A stretch of 64,000 bases of DNA from Prochlorococcus marinus. Its GTDB lineage: Bacteria > Cyanobacteriota > Cyanobacteriia > PCC-6307 > Cyanobiaceae. Of the stretch, positions 10,159 through 19,661 are shown in pieces. The notes beneath the pieces were generated by a model that made no database searches, was not told the origin of the DNA, and saw nothing but the letters and a program-made list of their open reading frames with translations. The stretch covers positions 1 through 64,000 of the forward strand of contig NZ_CVSZ01000061.1 of NCBI RefSeq assembly GCF_001180325.1, written 5' to 3'. The translations under genes and the position numbers were made by a program. How positions within the stretch are numbered: position 1 is the first letter of the stretch; each line of letters starts with the position of its first letter.

Positions 10159-10782
10159 TTAAATAGTTTCCCTCAACAAGGCGTTAACCGCGGCAGCTGC
10201 CATGGCAGCACCTCCTCTAGTTGAATTCAAAATAATTCTAGGAAGATCGGTAGACATCAGTTTTTTTTTGCTTTTCTCCACTCCAATAAATCCAACAGGC
10301 ATTCCTATAATTAAACTAGGTAAATTTTTTGAATTATCTAAAATATCAATTAAATAACTCAAAGCTGTGGGCGAACTGCCTATAACTACAATAGGTGATT
10401 TGCTTCCAGAATTTATAGCGGACAACTCCTTCCAACCTTCACTTAAGCCATATGCAGTTTTAGTTAATTTTGTCTGATTATTTTTTCCAAACCACATCCT
10501 AGCAGTGAATACTTTATTCATAGAGGTATTTTCTGCCATGGATTTTATTGCTGCTGCAGCCATATCGGTATCAGTTAAAATCGGAGCACCATTTTTCAGT
10601 GCCTGAAGCCCCTTTTCACAAGCACCTTGACTAAAATCTACAAGATTTTGAACTGAAAAATCTCCTGAAGTATGGACTAATCTCTCTAAAATTTTTTTTT
10701 CCAAATAATTTAGATCATTGGCTTTTAAATGAGATCTTATGAATCTGATGCTTTCCAAAAAAATTGGATGATCTATTACCAT
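10159..10782 (-). CDS. cobH: Precorrin-8X methylmutase
   Basis: The enzyme moves the C-11 methyl group to C-12, converting precorrin-8X to hydrogenobyrinate (cbiC is the anaerobic-route name) in cobalamin synthesis. The 207-residue protein carries the active-site His at 37 in ERLVHTSGDFS, the DTDMAAAAI segment, VIGSSPTAL near 137, the stretch PVGFIGVEKSK, and a C-terminal TRGGAAMAAAAVNALL, all typical of the family. The aerobic and anaerobic names cannot be told apart here. The codons for residues 28-31 contain an uninterrupted A9 tract (10692-10700), which is in frame. It is convergent with mutS and divergent from holA. Confidence 0.95.
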   Translation of the reverse strand: MVIDHPIFLESIRFIRSHLKANDLNYLEKKILERLVHTSGDFSVQNLVDFSQGACEKGLQALKNGAPILTDTDMAAAAIKSMAENTSMNKVFTARMWFGKNNQTKLTKTAYGLSEGWKELSAINSGSKSPIVVIGSSPTALSYLIDILDNSKNLPSLIIGMPVGFIGVEKSKKKLMSTDLPRIILNSTRGGAAMAAAAVNALLRETI

Positions 10783-10840
10783 TAAATTTAATTTGTGTTA
10801 AAAGTAATGATAGTTAAAATATGATTTTTATTGAGCGATT

Positions 10841-11842
10841 ATGCCAATACAAATATTATGGGGTAATGATCTAAATGCTCAAAATACATTTATTCAAAAG
10901 TTAATTGATAAGGAAGTATCCAAAGAATGGAAAGAAATAAACGTAACCAATTTAAACGGAGATGATGATGAGCAAGTCAAAAAAGCTTTTGATGAAGTTC
11001 TTACACCTCCTTTTGGGGATGGATACAGAATAGTTACATTGAAAAATAATCCAATTTTTACTGCAAAAAATGAGGATCTAAGAACTAAATTTGAAAAAAT
11101 TCATAAAAATATACCTCGAAATACTTATTTCATTTTACAAAATACAAAAAAACCAGACTCAAGACTAAAGAGTACTAAATTTTTACAAAAACTTATCAAA
11201 AATAATTTAGCCAAAGAAAAATCATTTTCTCTACCAGAAATCTGGGACTATGAGGGACAAAAAAGATTTTTAGAAGATGCAGCAAATGAAATGAATATCA
11301 AAATTGATAAAAATGCAACTGAATTAATTATTGATTCTGTTGGGAATGATAGCTTTAAACTATTAAATGAATTAGACAAAGCAAAAACATACCTTTCTGC
11401 AGTATCAAGTGATTCGAAGTCACAACTTTTTCTTAAAAGTATTGATGTAAAAAAAATATTTAGTGATAATCAATCCAACATTTTCAAAATCATTGATCTT
11501 CTCTTACAAAAAAATATAAATGAAAGCCTCATTAAAATAAATTATTGCTTACAGAAAGGAGAACCTGCTTTAAAACTAAATGCAGGTTTAATTAGTCAAA
11601 TAAGAATTCATACCATTATAAAATTAGCAGTTAATTCAGAAAACGATAATGCAGAAAAGATTTCTAACCTTGCAGGCATTTCTAATCCAAAAAGAATTTT
11701 TTTTATTCGAAGGAAAGTCAAAAATATATCGCAAGAATATTTAATTAATTTAATGAGTAACTTATTAGATATTGAATCATTACTAAAACAAGGTCATAAT
11801 CCTAAAAATGCTTTTACAGAGAAATTAATTAATTTAAGTTAA
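10841..11842 (+). CDS. holA: DNA polymerase III delta subunit
   Basis: The delta subunit opens the beta clamp within the clamp loader; dnaX, encoding its partner, is about 14 kb away in this window. The 333-residue protein fits HolA: an N-terminal AAA+-like domain without a Walker A motif (IQILWGNDLNA at the start, FGDGYRIVTLKNNP around 60-75), a middle helical domain, and a C-terminal collar domain with KGEPALKLNAGLISQIRIH. Sequence conservation in HolA is low, but length, order and context agree. It is 39 bases from lysC and likely cotranscribed with it. Confidence 0.88.
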   Translation: MPIQILWGNDLNAQNTFIQKLIDKEVSKEWKEINVTNLNGDDDEQVKKAFDEVLTPPFGDGYRIVTLKNNPIFTAKNEDLRTKFEKIHKNIPRNTYFILQNTKKPDSRLKSTKFLQKLIKNNLAKEKSFSLPEIWDYEGQKRFLEDAANEMNIKIDKNATELIIDSVGNDSFKLLNELDKAKTYLSAVSSDSKSQLFLKSIDVKKIFSDNQSNIFKIIDLLLQKNINESLIKINYCLQKGEPALKLNAGLISQIRIHTIIKLAVNSENDNAEKISNLAGISNPKRIFFIRRKVKNISQEYLINLMSNLLDIESLLKQGHNPKNAFTEKLINLS

Positions 11843-11881
11843 CCAAATTATAAGTTTAAGAATTTACATTATGATTTAAAT

Positions 11882-13642
11882 ATGGCTTTACTAGTAAAAA
11901 AATTTGGCGGTACTTCTGTCGGTGATATTAAAAAAATTAAAAATATTGCAAGTAGTATTTGTCAAAGTAAAGAAGCAGGAAATGAAATTGTCGTAGTTGT
12001 CTCTGCAATGGGTCACACTACAGATGATTTAAATTGTTTAGCGGAATCAATTAGTAAAAATCCTAATCGAAGAGAATTGGATATGCTTCTCTCAACTGGA
12101 GAGCAAGTAACTATATCTCTTCTCTCAATGGCATTAAACGAATTTGGCATACCTGCAATTTCAATGACCGGTAGTCAGGTTGGAATTATTACTGAATCAA
12201 TTCATGGGAAAGCCAGAATTCTTGATATTAAAACAGAAAGAATCAAAAATTATATAAATCAGGGTTTTGTAGTTGTAGTGGCTGGATTTCAAGGAACAAC
12301 ATTAAGCCATACGGGTTCAATGGAAATTACAACTTTGGGTAGAGGTGGTTCAGATACTTCCGCGGTAGCTTTATCAACAGCATTAGGAGCAGAGACTTGC
12401 GAAATTTATACAGACGTCCCAGGGGTTCTTACTACTGATCCAAGAATTGTTCCTAATGCAAAACTCTTAGATGAAATTAGCTGTGAGGAAATGCTTGAAC
12501 TTGCAAGTGTCGGTGCTTCAGTTCTTCATCCAAGAGCTGTAGAAATTGCTCGCAATTATGGAATTAAATTATTTGTCAAATCAAGCCAAAGTGACTCAAG
12601 TGGGACTCTCCTAGAAAGTCAAATAAAACCTCTCCCGCTAAAAAGAGGAAGCTTAGAATTAACAAAAACAGTTAATAGTCTTGAAGTATTAGAAAACCAA
12701 GCAGTATTCAGTCTCTCAAATATTCCTGATAGACCTGGGATTGCTGCACAAATATTTGAAAAACTTTCAGAAGCAAGTATTAATGTAGATTTAATAATAC
12801 AAGCGACAAATGATGGAAATAATAATGATATTACATTTACTGTTAGTGAATTAGAAGTTAAAAAGGCTGAGGAACAATGTGAACTTATAACTAGTCAATT
12901 AGGTGGAGAATATAATCTAAAAACAAACATGACTAAACTAAGTATTCAAGGAGCAGGAATTATGGGCAGACCTAGTGTTTCAGCTGATTTATTTGATACT
13001 TTATCTCAAGCGAATATAAATGTCAGGTTAATAGCTACTAGTGAAATTAAAGTCAGCTGCGTAATTGAAATCAATAATATACCAAAAGCTATTAGATTTG
13101 TTTCTGAAAAATTTAAATTATCTGATACACAAATATTTGTTAATCCAATCAACGAAAAACAAGATCAACCTGAAGTAAGAGGAATTGCATTAGATAAAAA
13201 CCAAGTTCAGGTCAGTTTTAGAAAACTCCCTGACCGTCCAGGTGTTGCAGCATCAATATGTTTAGCACTAGCTGAAAATAATTTACTTTTCGATACTATC
13301 GTTCAGTCTGAAAGAATTTCCTCTTTAAATACTAAGGATATTAGTCTTACAATGAATAAACAAGATAGAGAAAAAGCTAACTTGGTTTTTGAGGCCTTAA
13401 CAAAAAAATTACAAGGATCATATATTGAAGATGGCCCTGCTATAGCCAAAGTAAGTACTGTTGGAGCAGGAATGGCATTTAAGGTTGGAACGGCTGGAAA
13501 AATATTTAGAGCATTGGCTGACCAAAATATTAATATTGAAATGATTGCCACTAGTGAAATTAGGACTTCATGTATTGTCCTAGAAAAAGATTGTGATAAA
13601 GCAGTTAATGCGATTCATAATCATTTCGAATTAGAAAAATAA
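11882..13642 (+). CDS. lysC: Aspartate kinase with four ACT domains
   Basis: The enzyme phosphorylates aspartate, opening lysine, threonine and methionine synthesis. Residues 1-250 form the kinase domain, with VKKFGGTSVGD at the start and GRGGSDTSAVALSTALGAE near 154-172. Four ACT repeats follow, recognisable by SNIPDRPGIAAQIFEKL, IQGAGIMGRPSVSADLF, RKLPDRPGVAASICLAL and VGAGMAFKVGTAGKIFRAL. This two-pair architecture is common in cyanobacteria and carries allosteric amino-acid sites. The effector cannot be read from the sequence. The pathway continues with asd and dapA in this window, about 7 kb away on the opposite strand. It is convergent with uvrB. Confidence 0.96.
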   Translation: MALLVKKFGGTSVGDIKKIKNIASSICQSKEAGNEIVVVVSAMGHTTDDLNCLAESISKNPNRRELDMLLSTGEQVTISLLSMALNEFGIPAISMTGSQVGIITESIHGKARILDIKTERIKNYINQGFVVVVAGFQGTTLSHTGSMEITTLGRGGSDTSAVALSTALGAETCEIYTDVPGVLTTDPRIVPNAKLLDEISCEEMLELASVGASVLHPRAVEIARNYGIKLFVKSSQSDSSGTLLESQIKPLPLKRGSLELTKTVNSLEVLENQAVFSLSNIPDRPGIAAQIFEKLSEASINVDLIIQATNDGNNNDITFTVSELEVKKAEEQCELITSQLGGEYNLKTNMTKLSIQGAGIMGRPSVSADLFDTLSQANINVRLIATSEIKVSCVIEINNIPKAIRFVSEKFKLSDTQIFVNPINEKQDQPEVRGIALDKNQVQVSFRKLPDRPGVAASICLALAENNLLFDTIVQSERISSLNTKDISLTMNKQDREKANLVFEALTKKLQGSYIEDGPAIAKVSTVGAGMAFKVGTAGKIFRALADQNINIEMIATSEIRTSCIVLEKDCDKAVNAIHNHFELEK

Positions 13643-13647
13643 GTTTT

Positions 13648-15688
13648 TTAATTATTTCTTGCCATTTTTTGTCTTAATTTTTTGATTCTATCTCTCAAAT
13701 TTGCTGCTTCTTCAAAATTTAACTCTTTTGCAGCATCTTTCATTTTAATTTCTAACTTTTCTATCAAGTCAGGCAATTCTTCGAGCAAACATTGATTATC
13801 AGTGGAATTGAGAATTGCGTCAGTTTTGTTGTTAACTATATTTATTAAATCTTTAGATAAACCACCAGCATCTAGTTTTCTGGAAAGTTCCAGAAAAGAC
13901 AATATTGAATTTTCTATTTTTTTGCCTGCAGGTTTTGGAGTAATACCATTGACTTGGTTATATTTTTTTTGAATAGTTCTTCTTCTTTCAGTCTCAGATA
14001 TTGCTCTTTTCATTGAATCTGTGAAGTTATCTGCATAAAGCAAGGCAACACCTTCAACATGTCTTGCAGCTCTTCCTATTGTTTGAATTAAAGACCTTTC
14101 CGCCCTAAGGAAACCTTCTTTATCAGCATCTAAAATGGCGACTAAAGATACTTCAGGAAGATCTAGTCCCTCTCTCAATAAATTAACTCCTACCAAAACA
14201 TCATATTCGCCCATTCTAAGGTCTTGAATAATTTCAATTCTTTCAATTGAATGAATTTCGGAATGCAAATATCTAACTCTTACTTTATTTTCAGATAAAA
14301 AATCAGTTAGATCTTCAGCCATTCTCTTAGTAAGTGTAGTCACTAGCACTCTTTGATTCTTTTCGGCTCTAATTCTTATTTCAGATAACAGATCTTCTAT
14401 TTGGCCCTCACTAGGTCTTACATCAATGACAGGGTCTAATACCCCGGTTGGTCTTATAACTTGCTCAATAAATTCACCATCACATTGATCTAATTCCCAT
14501 TGACCGGGAGTTGCACTTATAAATAATGTCTGTTTTGATTTTTCCCAAAACTCTTCACATTTTAAAGGTCTATTATCTGCAGCACTTGGCAATCTAAAAC
14601 CATGATCTATTAAAACTTTTTTTCTAGATTGATCACCGTTATACATCGCATGAAGTTGAGGACATGTTACATGACTCTCATCAACTACCAACAACCAATC
14701 TTTGGGAAAGTAATCTATCAAGCATTCTGGCGGTGAACCTTCTTCCCTACCTGATAAATGTCGAGCATAATTCTCAACTCCATTACAATAACCGACCTCT
14801 TTAAGCATTTCTAAATCATATTTTGTGCGTTGTTCTAAACGTTGAGCCTCTAATAATTTTCCTTCGTATGTAAATTTATCGAGTTGAGTTTTTAATTCAC
14901 TTCTAATTGCACTTATTGCACTCTCAAGTCTTTCTTTTGGAGTCACAAAATGCTTCGCTGGATAAACACTAACTTGTTCCAAACTTTCAATTATTTCTCC
15001 TGTAGTGGGATCAACATATCTAATAGCCTCGACTTCATCACCAAAAAATTCGATTCTTATTAATCTATCTTCATAAGCTGGACCGATTTCTAAAACATCA
15101 CCTCTTATTCTGAATCTACCTCTAGTAATTTCAATATCATTTCTAGTATATTGATTTTCAACGAGAGACCTCAAAGAAGAACGTAGGTTTATTGATTTTC
15201 CCACTTCAAATTTAACTGCAGCTTTTAGATACTCACTAGGTATACCAAGACCATAAATACAACTTATTGAGGCTACAACAATTACATCTTTTCTTTCAAA
15301 TAATGAGCGTGTTGCAGAATGCCTAAGCATATCTATTTCTTCATTAATTGAAGCCGTTTTGGCTATGTAAGTATCACTTACGGGTACATAAGCTTCAGGT
15401 TGATAATAATCGTAGTAAGAAATGAAGTACTCAACAGCATTTTTTTGGGAAAAATTCCCTTAATTCATTACATAGTTGTGCAGCTAACGTTTTATTATGG
15501 GCTAATACAAGTGCTGGTCTTCCTGTTTGTTGAATTACATTCGCAATAGTAAATGTTTTACCAGTTCCAGTAGCTCCTAAAAGAGTCTGAAACTCCTTAC
15601 CAGTATTGACGCCTTCAACTAATTTTTTAATAGCTTCTGGTTGATCTCCATTTGGTTCGTAAGGAGCTTGAAGCTTATAGTTGTTCAT
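13648..15688 (-). pseudogene. uvrB: UvrB excision nuclease subunit, broken by one base in an A7 tract
   Basis: UvrB is the damage-verifying helicase of nucleotide excision repair. Read from ATG 15688, the frame encodes Walker A GATGTGKT (39-46) and runs to about residue 82 (REFFPK). It then leaves the family frame and stops at 15431-15433. Removing one A from the A7 tract (15440-15446, coding strand) restores the frame into [20 protein letters not shown], the DNA-gripping beta-hairpin. The restored frame runs through the helicase motifs to the C-terminal UvrC-binding UVR motif ([20 protein letters not shown]). The restored protein is 679 residues, full length for the family. Everything else is intact, so this is either a sequencing or assembly error or a very recent mutation. 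Without correction the pieces are 15431-15688 and a downstream piece whose first ATG is at 15330. Confidence 0.92.
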
Positions 15689-15705
15689 CAACCTAGTAGC
15701 AAAAG

Positions 15706-15719
15706 AGTATAGCTATACT
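15706..15719. promoter_or_regulatory. Perfect 14-bp palindrome upstream of uvrB, possible LexA-type operator
   Basis: AGTATAGCTATACT is a perfect inverted repeat with no loop, 17 bases upstream of the uvrB ATG. It overlaps the stop codon of the upstream gene. It resembles the AGTAC-N4-GTACT layout described for cyanobacterial LexA boxes, with T in place of C. uvrB is a classic SOS gene. Function is inferred from pattern and position only. Confidence 0.35.
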
Positions 15720-16494
15720 AAGAAATTTTTTCTCCAATTATTGAATTTTTTAAAGATTCTTTTAAGCCCCTAACAACCGCAATCATCGATATTAAATCAT
15801 CTAATTTATTAACTACAGATCCAACGCCAACTGCTGAGGCTCCAGAGGATATTGCTAGTGGACAAGTTACTTGGCTTAATCCAGAGGCACTCATGATTGG
15901 TATATTCAGAGATTGCTTCTTAAATTCTTGATGAATAGCATAGGTAGCTGCAAGAGTTGGTACTGATTTTTCAAAAAAGCCTTGAATTCCTGAAGAGTAA
16001 GGAGTAGAACTCGTGCCACCTTCTGTTTGAATAATATCAACACCTTCTTCCACTAGCTCTATAGCAAGATCAACTTGTTTATCAATAGGCATAGTATGAG
16101 GAACAGTTACTGATAAAGGAACATTAGGAAATAAATCCCTCGTCTCTTTTGTAATGTTTAAAACTTTTTCATCTGAAAAATTAATGCCTTTTTCATAAAA
16201 AGTATCGTAATTTCCTATTTCAATTAATGATGCGCCTGCTTTTACAGAATCTTTAAAAGATTGAGGCACTACTGAACTAACACAAACAGGTAGTGTTGAA
16301 TTCTTAAGTGCTAAATCAACTAGGTCAGGTTTACAAGCAATATCAACAAGATCTGCACCTCCTAATGAAGCAGCCTCAACAATTTTTTTCACAGATTGAA
16401 CATCGAAATTATTCAATCCTGAAATAACTTTGAGTAAGGATTTGCTTCTTAACTCTTCTTGGATTTTTTGTGGCAAAAGATTAATCAGACTCAT
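15718..16494 (-). CDS. DUF561 / Ycf23-family protein
   Basis: The 258-residue protein resembles the DUF561 family (plastid Ycf23), which is found in cyanobacteria and algal plastids and has no established biochemical role. The sequence looks like a TIM barrel: alternating strands and helices with LKVISGLNNFD, GGADLVDIACKPDLVDLAL, GASLIEIGNYD, GVDIIQTEGGTSS and a C-terminal ASGLSQVTCPLAISSGASAV that resembles a phosphate- or flavin-binding end. No catalytic residues can be named. It lies directly upstream of uvrB on the same strand, with a 29-base spacer. Confidence 0.8.
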   Translation of the reverse strand: MSLINLLPQKIQEELRSKSLLKVISGLNNFDVQSVKKIVEAASLGGADLVDIACKPDLVDLALKNSTLPVCVSSVVPQSFKDSVKAGASLIEIGNYDTFYEKGINFSDEKVLNITKETRDLFPNVPLSVTVPHTMPIDKQVDLAIELVEEGVDIIQTEGGTSSTPYSSGIQGFFEKSVPTLAATYAIHQEFKKQSLNIPIMSASGLSQVTCPLAISSGASAVGVGSVVNKLDDLISMIAVVRGLKESLKNSIIGEKIS

Positions 16495-16579
16495 TTACTT
16501 AATGAATTTATTACCTGATTGTGACATTGTTTTAGTAAAACAGTGCATTTTTTAAAAAATATTATCTGAGCAACACAAA

Positions 16580-17590
16580 ATGACTGATAAAAAATTAACT
16601 CAGAAAAATTGGTCATCATGGCATCATCAGTTTCATCAGGAGATTCTTACCAAAAAAATATTAATTCCCAAAGGATCCAATATTTTAATAAGTGTTTCCG
16701 GTGGTCAAGACTCAATGACCTTATTAACCCTAATTAATGACCTAAAAAAACTACATAATTGGTCTATTAGCGTTTGGCATGGTGATCATCGGTGGCACGA
16801 AAAATCATCACTATATGCTCTTGAATTAAAAAATTATTGCGAAGATAAAAATATTTCATTCTCTTTTGATCAAGCAAATAAAGAAAGTATTTCTTCAGAA
16901 GAAAAAGCACGAGAATGGAGATATAAAAAATTATGTGAAAGAGCCAAAACTTTATTAAATAAAAACCAGCAAAAACATAATATTTATTTGTTAACTGGTC
17001 ACACGAGCAGTGATAATGCAGAAACATTTATCCTTAATTTATCTAGAGGAAGCAATTTTGCAGGTCTGAGTAATATTGAGAGTAAAAGATTAATAGAAAA
17101 TCAAATTTATTTAATAAGACCAATATTAATTTTCAGTAGGCAAGATACAAAACAATTTTGCAATGATATGAAGATCCCAGTCTGGGAAGATCCTACAAAT
17201 TCAGATCTTAAATTAAAAAGAAATTTAGTAAGAACAAAAATTATTCCTACCTTAGAAGTCATCTATCCTGGTTGTTCTGAAAGGATAAATAATTTTTCCC
17301 AAAAAATGAGCAAATACAATAATGAACGTAATGATCTTAGTGAACTAGCGTATTTATATTGTAAAGATGTTAAAGGTATCGATAGGAATCTCCTAAATGG
17401 TATGTGTATTGAAGCAAGGTGCACAATTTTAAATAGATTTTTAAAAGAAATATCTGCAAAGCAATGTAGTTCTAAAAATCTGACAAAATTAGCAACTTCA
17501 ATTTATGAAAAAAATAAAGGTCAAATTACTCTGAAAGAGTTTTTAAAAATTGTTTGGGATAAAAACTATATAAATTTTGAAAAAAGTTAA
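16580..17590 (+). CDS. tilS: tRNA(Ile)-lysidine synthase
   Basis: TilS attaches lysine to C34 of the CAU-anticodon tRNA-Ile, converting it from AUG to AUA decoding, which is essential in an A+T-rich genome that uses many AUA codons. The PP-loop ISVSGGQDSMTLL is at about 37-49. The GHTSSDNAETFILNLSRGS region (about 143-162) and the WEDPTNSDLKLKRNLVR motif near 210-227 are characteristic. At 336 residues it is the short cyanobacterial form, lacking most of the C-terminal domains of E. coli TilS. Its last four bases overlap the 3' end of the convergent RNase J gene. Confidence 0.94.
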   Translation: MTDKKLTQKNWSSWHHQFHQEILTKKILIPKGSNILISVSGGQDSMTLLTLINDLKKLHNWSISVWHGDHRWHEKSSLYALELKNYCEDKNISFSFDQANKESISSEEKAREWRYKKLCERAKTLLNKNQQKHNIYLLTGHTSSDNAETFILNLSRGSNFAGLSNIESKRLIENQIYLIRPILIFSRQDTKQFCNDMKIPVWEDPTNSDLKLKRNLVRTKIIPTLEVIYPGCSERINNFSQKMSKYNNERNDLSELAYLYCKDVKGIDRNLLNGMCIEARCTILNRFLKEISAKQCSSKNLTKLATSIYEKNKGQITLKEFLKIVWDKNYINFEKS

Positions 17591-19572
17591 GATGTTACAG
17601 CAGATCTTCTTCTTCTTGTTCTACCTTCAAATGAATCTTCTGTAGCAGTCTCAGTTGAGGGATTCTGTGAAACTTTTGGACTTTTTTGGGTATTTTGTAG
17701 GTTATTTGAACTATTAGGATGATTATTGTTTGATTTCTTATGGAAATTATTATTATTTCTATTTCTATTGGAAAAATTTTGCTCTTCAGTAATCTTTGGA
17801 ATATATGCACGAGTTCCACTTGGAGCAGGTTGAACTAAACACAAAATAAGTGGTTCAACTTGTAATTCTCTTCTCATTCTTCTCGACAAACCATTTTCAA
17901 TTTCTCTTTGTACACCAATCCAATCTACTTCAAAATTATTCGGCCCAGTTTGTCTGGATAATTGTTTCCATCTATTTTCTAAGACCCAACTTATTTCTCG
18001 TTCTGTCCACATAGACATTTTTCTAGGCTCTGCAGTAGTAACAACTCCTCTTAAATTAACTCTGGGAGGCGCAACCATTTTCCCATCAGTACTAATAGGA
18101 GCTAAAACAGTTACTACACCATCCCCAGCTAGCTGCTGCCTTTCCTTTAATACTCGAGCATCTACTATCCCATTTCGTGAGTTATCAAGCAGTTCAACGC
18201 CAGCTTTTACAGGGTCACCCTTTTGAATAGAATTAGGTGTTAACTCAACTACATCTCCATTTTCAATAATTAAGATATTATCCTTTGGAACCCCCATAGT
18301 TTGTGCACTCTTACCATGACAAACAAGCATTCTATGTTCTCCATGAACAGGAACAAAAAACTTAGGTTTTGCGAGTGCCAACATTAACTTTTGATCTTCT
18401 TGAAAACCATGACCAGAAACATGAATATTCTCACCCTTTCCATAAACAACCTTTGCTCCGAGTTTCATTAATCTATCTATTGTATTAACAACGGAAATAG
18501 TATTACCGGGAATTGGACTGGCTGAAAATATTACAGTATCAGTAGTCTTGAGACGAACATGCTGATGTTCACCACGAGAGATTCTGCTTAACGCTGCTAG
18601 GGGTTCCCCTTGACTACCCGTCATTAATAATAATGTCTCCCTATCTGGCAAATCTCTAATTTGCTTGATAGGAACAAACAAATCATCTGGACATTTCATA
18701 TAACCAATATCTCTTGCCTTAGCAATAACATTTATCATCGATCTACCTAACAAACCGACCTTTCTTCCATGTTTCATGGCCAATTCTAAGATCATTGTCA
18801 CTCTATGCACAGAACTAGCAAAAGTGGTAAGGATAACTCGTTCTTTTGCCTCTGCAATATGTTTTTCTAAAGAGGGATAGATAGTCTTCTCAGAAGGACA
18901 AAAACCTGGAACTTCGGCATTAGTAGAATCACTGAACATGCATAAAACACCCTTCTCTCCGTAATGCACCATTCTTTCAATATCAAATTGCTCTCCATCT
19001 ACTGGCATATGATCAAACTTAAAATCTCCCGTGAAAATTATTGTGCCAACAGGTGTTGTAACTGCTAAAGAAAAGCTATCGCAAATAGAATGAGTATTTC
19101 GAATAAATTCAACAGAAAAATGTTGTCCTACTTTTACAACATCTCTTGGATTTACTGTCTGTATAGTTGTTCTATCAGAAACCCCTGCTTCCTCCATTTT
19201 TCCTCTAAGCATTGACATTGCCAATCTTGGGCCATAAATAATTGGAATATTAAAATGCTTTAGATGATGAGAAATACCCCCAATGTGATCTTCATGCCCA
19301 TGGGTGACAATCATTCCTTTTATTCTTCTTTGATTTTCTTTTAAAAAAGTTGTATCAGGCATAACAACGTTTACGCCATGCATACCATCAGATGGAAAAG
19401 CTAGGCCAGCATCAACAAGCATTAATTCATCACCATATTCAAAAACGCAAGTGTTTTTGCCTATTTCATGTAGTCCTCCAAGAGGTATTACTCGTAGAGC
19501 TGGCGTATTACTTTTAGATCTAGAGGAATCATGAGTAGATCTATTTACAGTTGAATTGGTACTTGATTGCAT
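17587..19572 (-). CDS. rnj: Ribonuclease J
   Basis: RNase J is a metallo-beta-lactamase/beta-CASP nuclease with endo- and 5'-exonuclease activity in mRNA turnover and RNA maturation. The 661 residues contain the metal-binding HGHEDHIGG at 91-99, FTGDFKFDH and DSTNAEVPG, then beta-CASP elements and PVHGEHRML. After about residue 560, a cyanobacterial-type tail is very Asn-rich (residues near 600-635) and ends in an Arg-rich GRTRRRRSAVTS. The tail looks disordered and may bind RNA or partner nucleases. A Ser/Thr-rich N-terminal extension of about 25 residues precedes the catalytic core. It overlaps tilS tail to tail by four bases. Confidence 0.95.
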   Translation of the reverse strand: MQSSTNSTVNRSTHDSSRSKSNTPALRVIPLGGLHEIGKNTCVFEYGDELMLVDAGLAFPSDGMHGVNVVMPDTTFLKENQRRIKGMIVTHGHEDHIGGISHHLKHFNIPIIYGPRLAMSMLRGKMEEAGVSDRTTIQTVNPRDVVKVGQHFSVEFIRNTHSICDSFSLAVTTPVGTIIFTGDFKFDHMPVDGEQFDIERMVHYGEKGVLCMFSDSTNAEVPGFCPSEKTIYPSLEKHIAEAKERVILTTFASSVHRVTMILELAMKHGRKVGLLGRSMINVIAKARDIGYMKCPDDLFVPIKQIRDLPDRETLLLMTGSQGEPLAALSRISRGEHQHVRLKTTDTVIFSASPIPGNTISVVNTIDRLMKLGAKVVYGKGENIHVSGHGFQEDQKLMLALAKPKFFVPVHGEHRMLVCHGKSAQTMGVPKDNILIIENGDVVELTPNSIQKGDPVKAGVELLDNSRNGIVDARVLKERQQLAGDGVVTVLAPISTDGKMVAPPRVNLRGVVTTAEPRKMSMWTEREISWVLENRWKQLSRQTGPNNFEVDWIGVQREIENGLSRRMRRELQVEPLILCLVQPAPSGTRAYIPKITEEQNFSNRNRNNNNFHKKSNNNHPNSSNNLQNTQKSPKVSQNPSTETATEDSFEGRTRRRRSAVTS

Positions 19573-19646
19573 AATTTTGAAATTTATGAAGGCCTGCTTG
19601 TAATCAAATAAGGTTTATTTAAATTTAATTATCAAGTTAAATATAA

Positions 19647-19661
19647 TCCCTATTATAGGGA
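19647..19661 (-). terminator. Small hairpin spanning the dapA stop codon, possible terminator
   Basis: TCCCTA-TTA-TAGGGA forms a perfect 6-bp stem with a three-base loop, and the loop bases 19653-19655 are the dapA stop codon. On the transcribed (minus) strand it is followed by the T-rich TTATATTTAACTT. The stem is short and the T run interrupted, so this is tentative. Confidence 0.35.

Noticed and set aside
19642..19647. Plus-strand TATAAT near the dapA end as a promoter.
   Set aside because: No plus-strand gene follows; it would only drive antisense RNA to dapA, for which there is no other sign.
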